Assembly (NCBI RefSeq): GCF_000367365.1
Contig: NZ_BARF01000130.1
Span: 1-52,527 of the forward strand
DNA from: Streptomyces prunicolor NBRC 13075
GTDB taxonomy: Bacteria; Actinomycetota; Actinomycetes; Streptomycetales; Streptomycetaceae
Direction of reading: 5' to 3'
Length of the DNA stretch: 52,527 bases
Position 1 is the stretch's first letter; every line of letters begins with the position of its first letter. Made by a program: the position numbers and the translations under genes. Positions 30,941 to 39,485 of this stretch are shown piece by piece. A model generated the notes under the pieces. The model worked only from the letters and a program-made list of their open reading frames with translations. It ran no database searches and had not been told where the DNA came from.

Positions 30941-31028
30941 GCGCCCATTGAAGCAGACACACGCCCGTGACAGGACCCTCCTCTCACAGCTTGGACGCTT
31001 CCTTGGCGTGAAGTCGACGCCCGGCCCC

Positions 31029-31982
31029 TCATCCCACCAGTCGTTTGTGCCAGGTCAGCGGCTTGACGTCGATCGCCTTGTCCGGATCGCCGTCCCAGTC
31101 GGCGGACAGCCCGGCGGTACGGAGCGCGGCCAGCACCTCGTGCCCGACGGCCGCGGTGGTCTCGTCCGAGCCGTCGAACCCGCCGTAGTGCAGAGCGAGT
31201 CCGTACCCCTCGACGGCGTGCTCCGTGACCTGCTGGTGGAAGAAGACGAAACCGCGGGCGTCCTCCCGCTCCGCGCCTATCTCCGCGAGGCCGCAGCCCC
31301 GGCAGCAGGCGAAGTTCTCGCGGGCGGTGATGCCGCTCGCGTCCAGCGCCTCGAAGGCGCGGGTGATCCGGTCCGGGTCGCTGACGCCCTCCCAGAGCGC
31401 CTGCTCGGCCAACCGCGCCAGCCACAGCCGGTCGACCAGCCGCGAGGCCTGTGCGCGCGACACCGGCCGCTCGTCACCGTCGACGAGATGGTCCTCGGCG
31501 ATCTCGGTCAGTATCTTCCGGCTGTCGTAGCCGCAGTGCAGCCGCGTCCGGACCCGCTCCTCGACCTTCTCCCGCACCTCGTCCGGCAGTTCGGGCACCT
31601 CCTCGCGGGGACCCAGGTCGACCGGCTCCCAGCCGACGCCCGCGTCCCAGCCGGCGTCCGCCTGCCGCGCCCAGCCGGTCAGGAGATCCGCCACCCGGTC
31701 CGGACCGTCCAGGTTCGTGCCGTAGAACTCGGCCTCGCTCAGCCGGTGTTCCAGCCGGAAGTCCCCGCCCTCCTCGTGCCACACCTGCGCGAACACGTCC
31801 GGGAGGTCCGGTATCCGCTGCACGATCAGGAAACGGTCGCCGGCGCCCCCGATCCGCGCCACCAGCTCCCGCAGCCGTAGCGCCGAAATGCGCGTGTGCG
31901 TCTGCCAGTTCTCCGTCTCGACCTTGATGTCGAGACCCCCGTCGATCTCCATGTCCTCCACCATGGCACGCGCCACTGACAA
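31029..31982 (-). CDS. DUF6891-type conserved protein
   Basis: Up to 317 residues; start uncertain (TTG 31982, GTG 31976, ATG 31964 or ATG 31952; none has a well-spaced site). Mid-chain is helical and acidic. Around residue 225 is the conserved knot FACCRGCGLAEI with four cysteines in nine residues, followed by FVFFHQQVTEHAVEG and LHYGGFDG, a pattern I associate with DUF6891. The Cys cluster may bind metal. No signal peptide. It follows glnII on the same strand after a terminator-like hairpin; function unknown. Confidence 0.8.
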   Translation of the reverse strand: MSVARAMVEDMEIDGGLDIKVETENWQTHTRISALRLRELVARIGGAGDRFLIVQRIPDLPDVFAQVWHEEGGDFRLEHRLSEAEFYGTNLDGPDRVADLLTGWARQADAGWDAGVGWEPVDLGPREEVPELPDEVREKVEERVRTRLHCGYDSRKILTEIAEDHLVDGDERPVSRAQASRLVDRLWLARLAEQALWEGVSDPDRITRAFEALDASGITARENFACCRGCGLAEIGAEREDARGFVFFHQQVTEHAVEGYGLALHYGGFDGSDETTAAVGHEVLAALRTAGLSADWDGDPDKAIDVKPLTWHKRLVG

Positions 31983-31988
31983 CGCGAC

Positions 31989-32017
31989 GAGGCGCCCACC
32001 ACGACGGTGGACGCCTC
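31989..32017. terminator. Terminator after glnII
   Basis: GAGGCG-c-CCACC (31989-32000) pairs with GGTGG-a-CGCCTC (32006-32017), one internal mismatch, loop ACGAC. It is placed between glnII and the DUF6891 gene. Confidence 0.7.
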
Positions 32018-32036
32018 CTCGTACGAGCGGGGTGGA

Positions 32037-33065
32037 TCAGACCTGGCCGGCCTTCTCCAGGGCGGAGCAGCACGTGTCGACGATCAGGCGCGTCACGAGG
32101 TACGGGTCCACGTTGGCGTTCGGACGGCGGTCCTCGATGTAGCCCTTGCCGTCCTTCTCGACCTGCCACGGGATACGGACCGAGGCGCCGCGGTTGGAGA
32201 CGCCGTAGGAGTACTCGTTCCACGGGGCGGTCTCGTGCAGGCCCGTCAGGCGGTCGTCGATGCCGGCGCCGTAGTGCTTGACGTGGTCGAGGGGCTTGGA
32301 GCCCTCGCCGAGGGACTCGCACGCGGTGATGATCGCGTCGTAGCCCTCGCGCATGGCCTTGGTGGAGAAGTTGGTGTGCGCGCCCGCGCCGTTCCAGTCG
32401 CCCTTGACCGGCTTGGGGTCGAGGGTCGCGGAGATGCCGAAGTCCTCGGCGGTGCGGTAGAGCAGCCAGCGGGCGATCCACAGGTGGTCGGAGACCTCCA
32501 GCGGGGAGACCGGGCCGACCTGGAACTCCCACTGGCCGGGCATGACCTCGGCGTTGATGCCGGAGATCGCGAGACCGGCCTTGAGGCAGTTGTCCAGGTG
32601 GGCCTCGACGATCTCGCGGCCGAAGATCTCGTCGGCGCCGACACCGCAGTAGTAGCCGCCCTGGGGCGCCGGGAAGCCGCCCTCGGGGAAGCCCAGCGGA
32701 CGGGCGCCGTCGAAGAAGGTGTACTCCTGCTCGATGCCGAAGATCGGCTCCTGCGCGGCGAACTTGGCCGAGACCTCGGCGAGCGCGGCACGCGTGTTGG
32801 ACTCGTGCGGCGTCATGTCGATCTCGAGGACCTCGCACATGACGAGGATGTCGTCGCCGCCGCGGATCGGGTCCGGGAAGCTGGCGACCGGCTTGAGCAC
32901 GCGGTCCGAGGAGTGCCCCTCGGCCTGGTTCGTGGACGACCCGTCGAAGCCCCAGATCGGGAGCTCCGCGCCCTTGGCGTCATCGGCCAGAATCTTCGTC
33001 TTGGAACGGAGCTTGGCCGTCGGCTGGGTGCCGTCGATCCAGATGTACTCAGCCTTGAAGGTCAC
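32037..33065 (-). CDS. glnII: Glutamine synthetase type II
   Basis: 342 residues; eukaryotic-like GSII, joining ammonia to glutamate with ATP. The start is GTG 33065 because AAGGA lies nine bases upstream and the protein then opens with the usual TFKAEYIWIDG; an ATG three codons earlier abuts that site. Family motifs: WGFDGSSTNQA, FGIEQEYTFF, GQWEFQVGP, NGAGAHTNFSTK and the ATP-site NRGASVRIP. GSII lacks the adenylylation Tyr of GSI, so control is mainly transcriptional. A full GlnR box lies about 100 bp upstream. Heat-labile octameric enzyme in the cytoplasm (family knowledge). Confidence 0.97.
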   Translation of the reverse strand: MTFKAEYIWIDGTQPTAKLRSKTKILADDAKGAELPIWGFDGSSTNQAEGHSSDRVLKPVASFPDPIRGGDDILVMCEVLEIDMTPHESNTRAALAEVSAKFAAQEPIFGIEQEYTFFDGARPLGFPEGGFPAPQGGYYCGVGADEIFGREIVEAHLDNCLKAGLAISGINAEVMPGQWEFQVGPVSPLEVSDHLWIARWLLYRTAEDFGISATLDPKPVKGDWNGAGAHTNFSTKAMREGYDAIITACESLGEGSKPLDHVKHYGAGIDDRLTGLHETAPWNEYSYGVSNRGASVRIPWQVEKDGKGYIEDRRPNANVDPYLVTRLIVDTCCSALEKAGQV

Positions 33066-33167
33066 GGGCCACATCCTTCGGGGTGGGTCATTCGTCGCAC
33101 TCGCGGGTGCTGCGGCGCAGCGGCACTGGAGCGCCGCGATTCATGCCGGGCAGCCTGTCAACATGCG

Positions 33168-33205
33168 ATTTCCCGATCATTGCCCAAGTGTGAACCCCGT
33201 GTTAC
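33168..33205 (-). promoter_or_regulatory. GlnR box upstream of glnII
   Basis: Read on the minus strand: GTAAC-N6-TTCAC-N6-GCAAT-N6-GAAAT. Four half-sites with exact 11-bp spacing match the known Streptomyces GlnR operator (gTnAC-N6-GaAAC repeated twice). The box ends 103 bp upstream of the GTG start. Confidence 0.85.
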
Positions 33206-33371
33206 CTGGTGGCTCTGTGTCGCGATTCACGTGCGCTGCGCACCGCACACCGGGAGACCGCTGTGACCCGCTGTTCGCAGTCGCAGACGGGGGTCGCCGT
33301 ACGGCTCGTATGCGATGGGGTTAGCCCTCGACCGAGATGGCCCGGGGACAATGAAGGGGAAGGAAAGGTGA

Positions 33372-33869
33372 GCGGTATGGGAATCCGCCGGCGGTTGGAT
33401 CGCGCTGCACTACGCACTGCGCGCGCCCGCCCGGGTGCGCCGTCTGTTCCTCCTCGACCCGACCCAGTGCTTCGCCGGGTTCGAGACGGCGTGCCTGCTG
33501 CACGCGCTGCCGATGCTGCTACGGCCCACTCCGTGCCGCGTCCGCGCGTTCCTGGAGTGGGAGACCGGGGGAGTGCCGCTGGACCCCGACTGGCTCCGCC
33601 TCCAGGAGGTGGGCGCGGGGTTCCCGTCCGTGAAGCCGGTGACCGGTCCCCGCCCGGCGCCCGAGGCGCTGCGCGGGCTGAACGCGTCGGTCCTGCTGCT
33701 TCTGGCCGGAAGCAGCAGGACCTATGACACACACCTGGTGGCGGCCCGGGCGGGCGGTCTGCTGCCGCGCGTGGAGGCGGAGGTTCTCGCGAACATCTCT
33801 CATCACGCGTTGCCGCATGCCGCGCCGGAGCGACTGGTCCGTCACCTCACCGGTTTTCTGGGACCTTGA
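33372..33869 (+). pseudogene. 5'-truncated alpha/beta hydrolase remnant
   Basis: The frame is closed by TGA at 33369-33371, then reads through a nucleophile-elbow-like ESAGGWIALHYALRAPARV (from 33381) and the rest of an alpha/beta hydrolase, ending at 33869 with a catalytic-His region (HALPHAAPERLVRHLTGF). The N-terminal 80-100 residues with the oxyanion loop are absent, and the first in-frame start is GTG 33435, after the elbow. A good GGAAAG-GTG start (33368) is one frame off, so a small indel may have destroyed the gene. A short functional form from 33435 cannot be excluded but would lack the nucleophile. Confidence 0.65.
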
Positions 33870-33872
33870 GCG

Positions 33873-34577
33873 TCACCCCACCTTCTGGATCAGAGCGCGG
33901 CGGATGAGGAACTTGCCGGGCTCACGGACCTGTTCGAACGCGGCGTTGTTCAGCAGGACACAGCTGCCGGAGACCGAAGTCACCTTCACCGTCGTGGACT
34001 TGTTGTTGTCCAGGTTGGTGACCTTCAGCGTCGTACCCGCCGGGAACTGGTTGCTCGACGCGGCGGGCGCACCGGCCTCGCCGGAGAGCGTGACGGTCGA
34101 GCCGTTGCACACCTGGCTGCCCGCGGCGGCGTTGCCGCCGGCGTTGTTGCCCGCCGCCGGAGGGGTCGCGGCCGGCGTGGTCGCGGTCGAGGTGGCGGGG
34201 GAACCCGCGGGCGCCGACTGCGCCGGCGGCGCGGCCTGGGAGTCCTGAGCCGACTCCCCAACCGCACAACCCGACGCCTTCTGCTGCACCTTGATCTGCG
34301 CGATGACCGCCTCGCGGTTGGCGATCCGCGCGTTCGACTGGGCGTCGGGCGCGGCGCGTTGACCGTCGATGAACTTCTGGTTGTTGCCGAGCGCGGTGGC
34401 GAGCCCCTGGCAGACCGTCGAGTCCGCAGCCGACGACAGCGTCTTGGCGTTCTGCGCCGTCGACTGCGACGCGTTCGACGTGGTGGCCAGAGCGAAGGCC
34501 CCGCCGCCCGCGACCGCCGCGGCGGTGACCAGCAGCGCCAGCTTCTTCTTCGTACTGGCAGTTCTCCTGCGCGACAT
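33873..34577 (-). CDS. Secreted protein with double-psi beta-barrel-like C-terminus
   Basis: 234 residues from ATG 34577 (GGAGA upstream). Signal peptide KKKLALLVTAAAVAGGGAFALA. An N-terminal helical module (VCQGLATALGNNQKFIDGQ...AQIKVQQKASGC) recalls that of the DUF1996 protein at 25305. A Ser/Ala/Pro/Thr linker (residues 105-150) leads to an RlpA/expansin-like double-psi barrel (VCNGSTVTLSG...FPAGTTLKVTNLDNNKSTTVKVTSVSGSC..LNNAAFEQV). Such barrels bind or cut peptidoglycan; the catalytic Asp is not obvious. Likely wall-associated. Confidence 0.8.
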   Translation of the reverse strand: MSRRRTASTKKKLALLVTAAAVAGGGAFALATTSNASQSTAQNAKTLSSAADSTVCQGLATALGNNQKFIDGQRAAPDAQSNARIANREAVIAQIKVQQKASGCAVGESAQDSQAAPPAQSAPAGSPATSTATTPAATPPAAGNNAGGNAAAGSQVCNGSTVTLSGEAGAPAASSNQFPAGTTLKVTNLDNNKSTTVKVTSVSGSCVLLNNAAFEQVREPGKFLIRRALIQKVG

Positions 34578-34707
34578 GCGCGTCTCCTGTGGGGTAGGGG
34601 AGCGTACGCCGCTATGTACGGGATGCCGAACGATGTAACTCAGTGGACACAGGAGTCACATAAGTGACGTGCGTCACAAGGGGGTTGGGGCTCGGCGCGC
34701 GGCCGGT

Positions 34708-35694
34708 TCAGTGCGCGGCCCGGTCCCAGCCGGCCAGGAACGACCCGACGGTGCGCATGTACGCCTCCCGGTCCTCCCACATCGCCATGTGCGCGCTGTG
34801 CGGGAACTCGACCCGCTCGGTGAAGGGAAGCCCCTGCTCCAGCGTGTCCGTGCACTCCACGGCGAACTCGTCGTAACGCCCGCGCGTCAGCAGCACGGGC
34901 TTCCTGATCCGGCGCAGCTTCGAAGTCCGGTCCCAGGAAGCGAGGTTGCCGGTCATCACGAACTCGTTCGGGCCGTTCATCGTGGCGTACACCTGGTTGC
35001 CGTCGACGTTCGCGGCGCTGCGCAACAGGGCCTCGGGGTACGGGTCGAGACGGCAGAAGAAGTTCGCGTAGAAGACGTTCACCGCGTCGAGATACTCCGG
35101 CGCCGTGTAGTCGCCCTTCGCCTCGTACTCGTCGAGGACGCGCTGGACGTCGGTCGGCAGCTGCGTGCGCAACTCCCGCGTACCGGCGACGAATTGGGGC
35201 GCGCTCGATCCCGTGCTGGCCAGCACGACCGCGCTCACCTCACGCGGCTGACGCAACAGGTACTCGATGGCGAGCCAGCCGCCCCAGGAGTGCCCGTACA
35301 GGTGGAACCGCCGCAGCCCCAACGCCCGCCGGACCGCCTCCACTTCGGCGACGAACCGGTCGACCACCCAGAGCGCCGGGTTGTCCGGCTTCTCCGAACG
35401 CCCGCACCCCAGCTGGTCGTAGAACACGACCGACCGGTCCACGGCCAGGTCGCCCAGGGACTCCAGATAGTCGTGCCCCGCCCCCGGCCCGCCGTGCAGA
35501 GCCAGCAGCGGCGGACGCGGCCCGCTGCCGACGACGTTCACCCAGACCCGGCCACCGGGCACGTCGACATACCGTTCACCTGGCCGGAGTTGGGACGCAC
35601 CACCGGATCCGTTCCGGCCCGGGGAGAGGACGGGCACGAAGCCGCCGGCGGTGAGGGCGCCGGTCGACCTGAGAACACTGCGACGGTTGATCAT
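34708..35694 (-). CDS. Exported proline iminopeptidase-like alpha/beta hydrolase
   Basis: 328 residues from ATG 35694, with GGAGAG upstream. The N-terminus MINRRSVLRSTGALTAGG looks like a Tat signal (twin Arg plus hydrophobic core). Core motifs are those of prolyl aminopeptidase S33: oxyanion loop LLALHGGPGAGH, YDQLGCGRSEKP, nucleophile elbow GHSWGGWLAIEY, acid in RGRYDEFA and His in FPHSAHMAMWE. It would remove N-terminal proline or act on similar amides outside the membrane. A longer frame to 35778 would hide the signal peptide and is rejected. Confidence 0.9.
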   Translation of the reverse strand: MINRRSVLRSTGALTAGGFVPVLSPGRNGSGGASQLRPGERYVDVPGGRVWVNVVGSGPRPPLLALHGGPGAGHDYLESLGDLAVDRSVVFYDQLGCGRSEKPDNPALWVVDRFVAEVEAVRRALGLRRFHLYGHSWGGWLAIEYLLRQPREVSAVVLASTGSSAPQFVAGTRELRTQLPTDVQRVLDEYEAKGDYTAPEYLDAVNVFYANFFCRLDPYPEALLRSAANVDGNQVYATMNGPNEFVMTGNLASWDRTSKLRRIRKPVLLTRGRYDEFAVECTDTLEQGLPFTERVEFPHSAHMAMWEDREAYMRTVGSFLAGWDRAAH

Positions 35695-35793
35695 TGGGGG
35701 GAACTCTCCGCTCTCGTACGAGACTTGAAGATGCCGTAGCAACCCTCTATCACGCCGAAACGAACGGACATCGGTCACTTGACCTACGCGGAC

Positions 35794-36174
35794 CTACGCG
35801 GAGGCCGACCCCGACCGCCGCGACAACGCGTCCCGTACGGCCTCGTCACTGCGGGCGACCACCGCGGTGCCGTCCTCCGCGGTGATGATCGGCCGCTGGA
35901 TCAGCTTGGGGTGCGCGGAGAGCGCCGTCACCCACCGCTCCCGCGAACTCGCGTCCCGCGCCCACTCCTTGAGCCCCAGCTCCTTCGCCGCGGCCTCCTG
36001 CGTGCGCGTGATGTCCCACGGTTCGAGCTCGAGCCGCTCCAGTACGTCCCTGATCTCGCCCTCGCTCGGCACGTCCTCCAGATAGCGGCGGACCGTGTAC
36101 TCGGCCCCTTCGGCGTCGAGCAGATTCACGGCGCTGCGGCACTTGGAACAGGCCGGGTTGATCCAGATCTCCAT
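35794..36174 (-). CDS. ArsC/Spx-family reductase-like protein
   Basis: 126 residues from ATG 36174. Thioredoxin-fold ArsC family: NPACSKCRSAVNLL with CxxC (C9/C12), a conserved Arg in DITRTQE and the LIQRPII Arg near residue 93. Arsenate reductases of this family use the first Cys with glutaredoxin-like partners; the CxxC form is also seen in Spx-like regulators. No other ars genes lie nearby, so an arsenate role is uncertain. A GTG at 36183 is an alternative start. Confidence 0.87.
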   Translation of the reverse strand: MEIWINPACSKCRSAVNLLDAEGAEYTVRRYLEDVPSEGEIRDVLERLELEPWDITRTQEAAAKELGLKEWARDASSRERWVTALSAHPKLIQRPIITAEDGTAVVARSDEAVRDALSRRSGSASA

Positions 36175-36339
36175 GGCACTCACGGTACGCGAAAACCCGT
36201 CTTCCACCTGCGTCACAGCGACCCCGAAAGGCCTTGTGGCCAGGGGCGATTGTCAGTGGGGGGCGGTAGAATAGAAGCAGTGTTCGAGGGTGTCGCCGGG
36301 AGGTCCGGACGGCGCCCTGACCGCGACAGGAGGATGTCC

Positions 36340-36654
36340 GTGCCCGCTGCCGCACTGAAGCCGAAGCCGCTGCCGACCCAGTCCACCGCGAAGCGTTCCG
36401 TCCAACTCGACCTGCCCTACGTGCCCGTGGAGAAGCGCCCGCTGCCGCCCGGACGCCCGCGGGACTGGTACGTCACGCACAACCGCCGCCTCAAGGCGAT
36501 GCGGCTGGCCATCGCCCTGCTCGACTCGGGCGTCTACGTCCCGAACCAGGCCCGCAACGAGACGATCCGGAGCACGGCCGAGCTGATCGGCGTTCACGCG
36601 CCGTCGGACACGACGTGTCACATGGTGCGGGCGTTGATGCGGTACGCGCGCTGA
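36340..36654 (+). CDS. Small conserved Streptomyces protein
   Basis: 104 residues. The start is GTG 36340: AGGAGG at 36330-36335 is six bases upstream, while the ATG at 36334 sits inside that site. The N-terminal 45 residues are Pro/Lys-rich; the rest is helical (RRLKAMRLAIALLDSGVYVPNQARNETIRSTAELIGVHAPSDTTCHMVRALM) and basic, possibly nucleic-acid binding. No known domain. Looks well conserved in Streptomyces from memory. Confidence 0.8.
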   Translation: MPAAALKPKPLPTQSTAKRSVQLDLPYVPVEKRPLPPGRPRDWYVTHNRRLKAMRLAIALLDSGVYVPNQARNETIRSTAELIGVHAPSDTTCHMVRALMRYAR

Positions 36655-36805
36655 GCTTGAGCTGTGGCGCCGGGTGCCCTGTGTTTCTTGGGCACCCGGC
36701 GTCGATGCGCGGACGTGTTTTCGGGGCGCCCGGCGTCGTTGCTCGCGTCACCAGGGGGTGGGTGGGCTCGGGGTGGCTCGCCCCAGGACCAGTGAACACG
36801 CGCCC

Positions 36806-37990
36806 CTACCCCGCCAACTCCCGCTCCACAGGCGTCCGGAACCTCGGCGTCACCCGAGTCGTCCCCACCCACCCCCGCAACCGTTCCGCCGCCGCCCCGA
36901 TCGCGGTCTCCGCCTCCCGGCCGACGCCCTCCCGGTCGAGGATTCGCCACACGATCTCCCCATCGGGCCGCTGCGCCCAACCCCCCACCACACGCCCGTC
37001 CCACCACACCGTCGGCCCCACATTGCCGCTCCCGTCGAACAGCGCGGGGCGCAACTCCGGTGCCAGGTACCAGTCCCGCCCCTGCCATCCCATCGCCGTC
37101 GGATCGAGGCCCGGCAGCAGGGCCGCCCAGGGTTCGGCGGGGCCGGCCAGCGGAGCGAGGTCGCCGGCGGCGACGTAACCCGGCCCCTCGTCCAGGGTCA
37201 CCGGCTCCGCGCCGATCGTCGTCAGCGCCCGGCGGACGTCCGTCACCCGCCACCCCGTCCACCACTTCAGGTCGGCCTCCGTGGCGGGGCCGCACGCCGC
37301 GAGCCAGTGGTGCAGCAAGGTCGACTGGGCCTCCACGACGTCCAGTTCGGGGTGTTCCGGCGCCACCGCCCAGCGGAGCTGGCTCGACGTCCAGCCGCCG
37401 AGCGGACGGCCCCGTACGACCTTCCCCTCGACGCCCAGCACCTTCAACAGCCGGGTCGAGACGGTGTGCACGCCCTCGTAGTTCTTCCCGGCCGCGTACG
37501 CGAACTGTTCCCTCAACCTCGGTTCGTCCAGGGCGAGTTCGGCCGCCGTCGCCTGACCGCGCCGGGCCAGCGCGGTCAGCAGCGAGCCCTCGACCTCCTT
37601 CAGCCAGGCCGCGTCCGGCGCCCCCGCCTTCGCCATGTCCTTGAGCAGCGCGGCCCGTTCACGCGCGGCGACGGCGAGTCCCGTCGAGGCGTGCACGACC
37701 GCGGTCAGCTCCGCGGGGAACACGAACACCGTGTGCCGCATGCCGTGCATACGGAGCAGGGTGCGGTCCTCGTACAGGGCGCGGGCGGTCTCCGGGACGG
37801 TGCTGGAGGAGTCGGCGAGGCGGGCACCCACGGCGAGGTACACCGTCGCGGGGTCCGTGCCGTGCAGGGCGACGAGGGAGGCGGCGACGGCTTCGGGGGT
37901 CGCGGCGCGGGTGCCGGGGGCGAGCCGGTGGCGGAGGGCGAGGCGGGCACGGCGTTCTGGGGTGGTGATGTGACGGGGGGTGCTGGTCAT
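36806..37990 (-). CDS. Winged-helix DNA-binding protein (HTH_42/AlkZ-like, PF06224)
   Basis: 394 residues from ATG 37990. The frame stays open upstream to 38434, but that part is antisense to DUF2252. The pattern matches the YcaQ/AlkZ fold of repeated winged helices: ARLALRHRLAPG, LVALHGTDPATVYLAV, LLRMHGMRHTVFVFP, and GGWTSSQLRWAV, DWYLAPE..ALFDGSGNVGPTVWWDGRVVGGWAQ. AlkZ members unhook DNA crosslinks and modified bases; many Streptomyces paralogues are of unknown specificity. Without alignment the catalytic Gln pair cannot be confirmed. Confidence 0.87.
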   Translation of the reverse strand: MTSTPRHITTPERRARLALRHRLAPGTRAATPEAVAASLVALHGTDPATVYLAVGARLADSSSTVPETARALYEDRTLLRMHGMRHTVFVFPAELTAVVHASTGLAVAARERAALLKDMAKAGAPDAAWLKEVEGSLLTALARRGQATAAELALDEPRLREQFAYAAGKNYEGVHTVSTRLLKVLGVEGKVVRGRPLGGWTSSQLRWAVAPEHPELDVVEAQSTLLHHWLAACGPATEADLKWWTGWRVTDVRRALTTIGAEPVTLDEGPGYVAAGDLAPLAGPAEPWAALLPGLDPTAMGWQGRDWYLAPELRPALFDGSGNVGPTVWWDGRVVGGWAQRPDGEIVWRILDREGVGREAETAIGAAAERLRGWVGTTRVTPRFRTPVERELAG

Positions 37991-38127
37991 ATCCGCCTCG
38001 GCTCGAAGACGTCCACTTCTCGACCGACAGTAGACGTTCACCCGATCGCCGCCCCCGGAATGCACCCCCCACGCCCACCCGGTTTCACTGCGTAGCAACA
38101 GGCGGCGGGACATCAGGAGGCGGCGGC

Positions 38128-38148
38128 ATGCAAAGACACGGCACATGA
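38128..38148 (+). CDS. Six-codon upstream mini-ORF coupled to DUF2252
   Basis: ATG 38128 is preceded by a perfect AGGAGG (38115-38120) and reads MQRHGT, stopping at TGA 38146-38148, which overlaps the DUF2252 ATG (38145) in an ATGA junction. The DUF2252 start has no site of its own, so ribosomes may load on the mini-ORF and re-initiate. It could instead mean that the real start is elsewhere. Confidence 0.45.
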   Translation: MQRHGT

Positions 38149-39485
38149 CCACACCGGCCGACCGAGCGGACCGGGGTCGCGCCGCGCGTAAACGCGTTGC
38201 CCGTTCCGCCCACGCCGGCTGGATCCCCGCCGTGGACCGCCCGGACCCCGTGGCCGTACTGGAACGACAGGGCCGGGACAGACTCCCGGAACTCCTCCCC
38301 ATCCGGTACGGCCGCATGGCCGCCTCCCCCTTCGCCTTCCTGCGCGGCTCCGCCGCCGTGATGGCCGCCGACCTCGCGTCCCAGCCGCACACCGGCCTCA
38401 CCGTCCAGCTCTGCGGCGACGCGCACCTCCTCAACTTCGGCCTCTACGCCTCCCCGGAACGCGCCCTGCTCTTCGACCTCAACGACTTCGACGAGACGTT
38501 CCCGGGCCCCTTCGAGTGGGACGTCAAGCGCCTCGCCGCGAGCGTGGCCGTCGCCGCCCGCGAGAACGGCCAGAGCGATACGAAGGCCCACCACGCCGCG
38601 CTGGAGGCGACAGCCGCGTACCGTACGGCCCTCCGCGGTCTGGCCCGCAAGGGCGAACTCGCCGTCTGGTACGAGCGGATCGACGCCGACAGCCTGCTGC
38701 CGCTGGTCCGTTCGGCCCGGCACCGCCGCCGGGTGGAGTCCAGCCTCACCCGGGCCCGCCGCCGCACCAGCCTGCACGCCGTGGGCAAACTGACCGAGAC
38801 CGTGGACGGCCGCCGCCGTATCGTCCACGACCCGCCCCTGCTGGAACCGGCCGGCGCCGCCGACATGGCCTCCCTGCGCAAGATCTTCAGCGACTACCGC
38901 TCCACCCTCTCCGAGGAACGCCGTCTGCTCCTCGACCGCTACCGCTTCGTCGACGCGGCCCGCAAGGTCGTCGGCGTCGGCAGCGTCGGCACCCGCTGCT
39001 TCATCGTGCTGCTCGCCGGCCGCGACCAGGACGACCCGCTGTTCCTCCAGATCAAGGAGGCGCGGAAGTCCGTACTGGAGGAGCATCTGCCGAACGGCCC
39101 CTACGTCCACCCCGGCCACCGGGTCGTCGCGGGCCAGCGCCTGCTCCAGGCGGCCAGCGACATCTTCCTCGGCTGGATGACGGGACCGCAGGGCCGCGCC
39201 TTCTACTGGCGCCAACTCCGTGACATGAAGGGCTCCGCGGACGTCGTCGGTATGGGCCCGGGGGCGCTCACGGCGTACGCCCGCCTCTGCGGCAACGCCC
39301 TGGCCCGCGCCCACGCCCGCTCCGGCGACCGCGTCGCCATCGCCGCCTACCTGGGCAACACCGACACTTTCGAACGCGCCGTGGCGGACTTCGCCCTGTC
39401 CTACGCCGGTCAGACGACCGCCGACCACGCGGCCCTGGGAGCGGCGGTCGCGGCGGGCGTGATCACGGCGGCACCGGGCATCTGA
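38145..39485 (+). CDS. DUF2252 protein, kinase-like fold
   Basis: 446 residues, cytoplasmic. DUF2252 proteins resemble aminoglycoside/choline kinases. The key block VQLCGDAHLLNFGLYASPERALLFDLNDFDE (residues 84-118 region) mimics the catalytic GD-x4-N...D of those kinases. Other conserved parts: IRYGRMAASPFAFLRG, EWDVKRLAASVAVA and the C-terminal LCGNALARAHARSGD. Substrate unknown. Translation probably depends on the upstream mini-ORF. A start within 38145 is supported by the family N-terminus (RAARKRVARSAHAGW). Confidence 0.9.
   Translation: MTTPADRADRGRAARKRVARSAHAGWIPAVDRPDPVAVLERQGRDRLPELLPIRYGRMAASPFAFLRGSAAVMAADLASQPHTGLTVQLCGDAHLLNFGLYASPERALLFDLNDFDETFPGPFEWDVKRLAASVAVAARENGQSDTKAHHAALEATAAYRTALRGLARKGELAVWYERIDADSLLPLVRSARHRRRVESSLTRARRRTSLHAVGKLTETVDGRRRIVHDPPLLEPAGAADMASLRKIFSDYRSTLSEERRLLLDRYRFVDAARKVVGVGSVGTRCFIVLLAGRDQDDPLFLQIKEARKSVLEEHLPNGPYVHPGHRVVAGQRLLQAASDIFLGWMTGPQGRAFYWRQLRDMKGSADVVGMGPGALTAYARLCGNALARAHARSGDRVAIAAYLGNTDTFERAVADFALSYAGQTTADHAALGAAVAAGVITAAPGI

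Noticed and set aside
30835..30948. 37-residue ORF overlapping the candidate leader peptide in another frame
   Set aside because: It has no known signature and no ribosome binding site. The RVCCR frame was preferred, though this ORF is not excluded.
33231..33243. 13-bp palindrome GTGCGC-T-GCGCAC near the glnII promoter
   Set aside because: GC-rich alternating sequence is expected by chance at this composition, and no link to a regulator is visible.
37991..38434. N-terminal extension of the AlkZ-like protein
   Set aside because: It runs antisense through the start of DUF2252; the family N-terminus fits ATG 37990.
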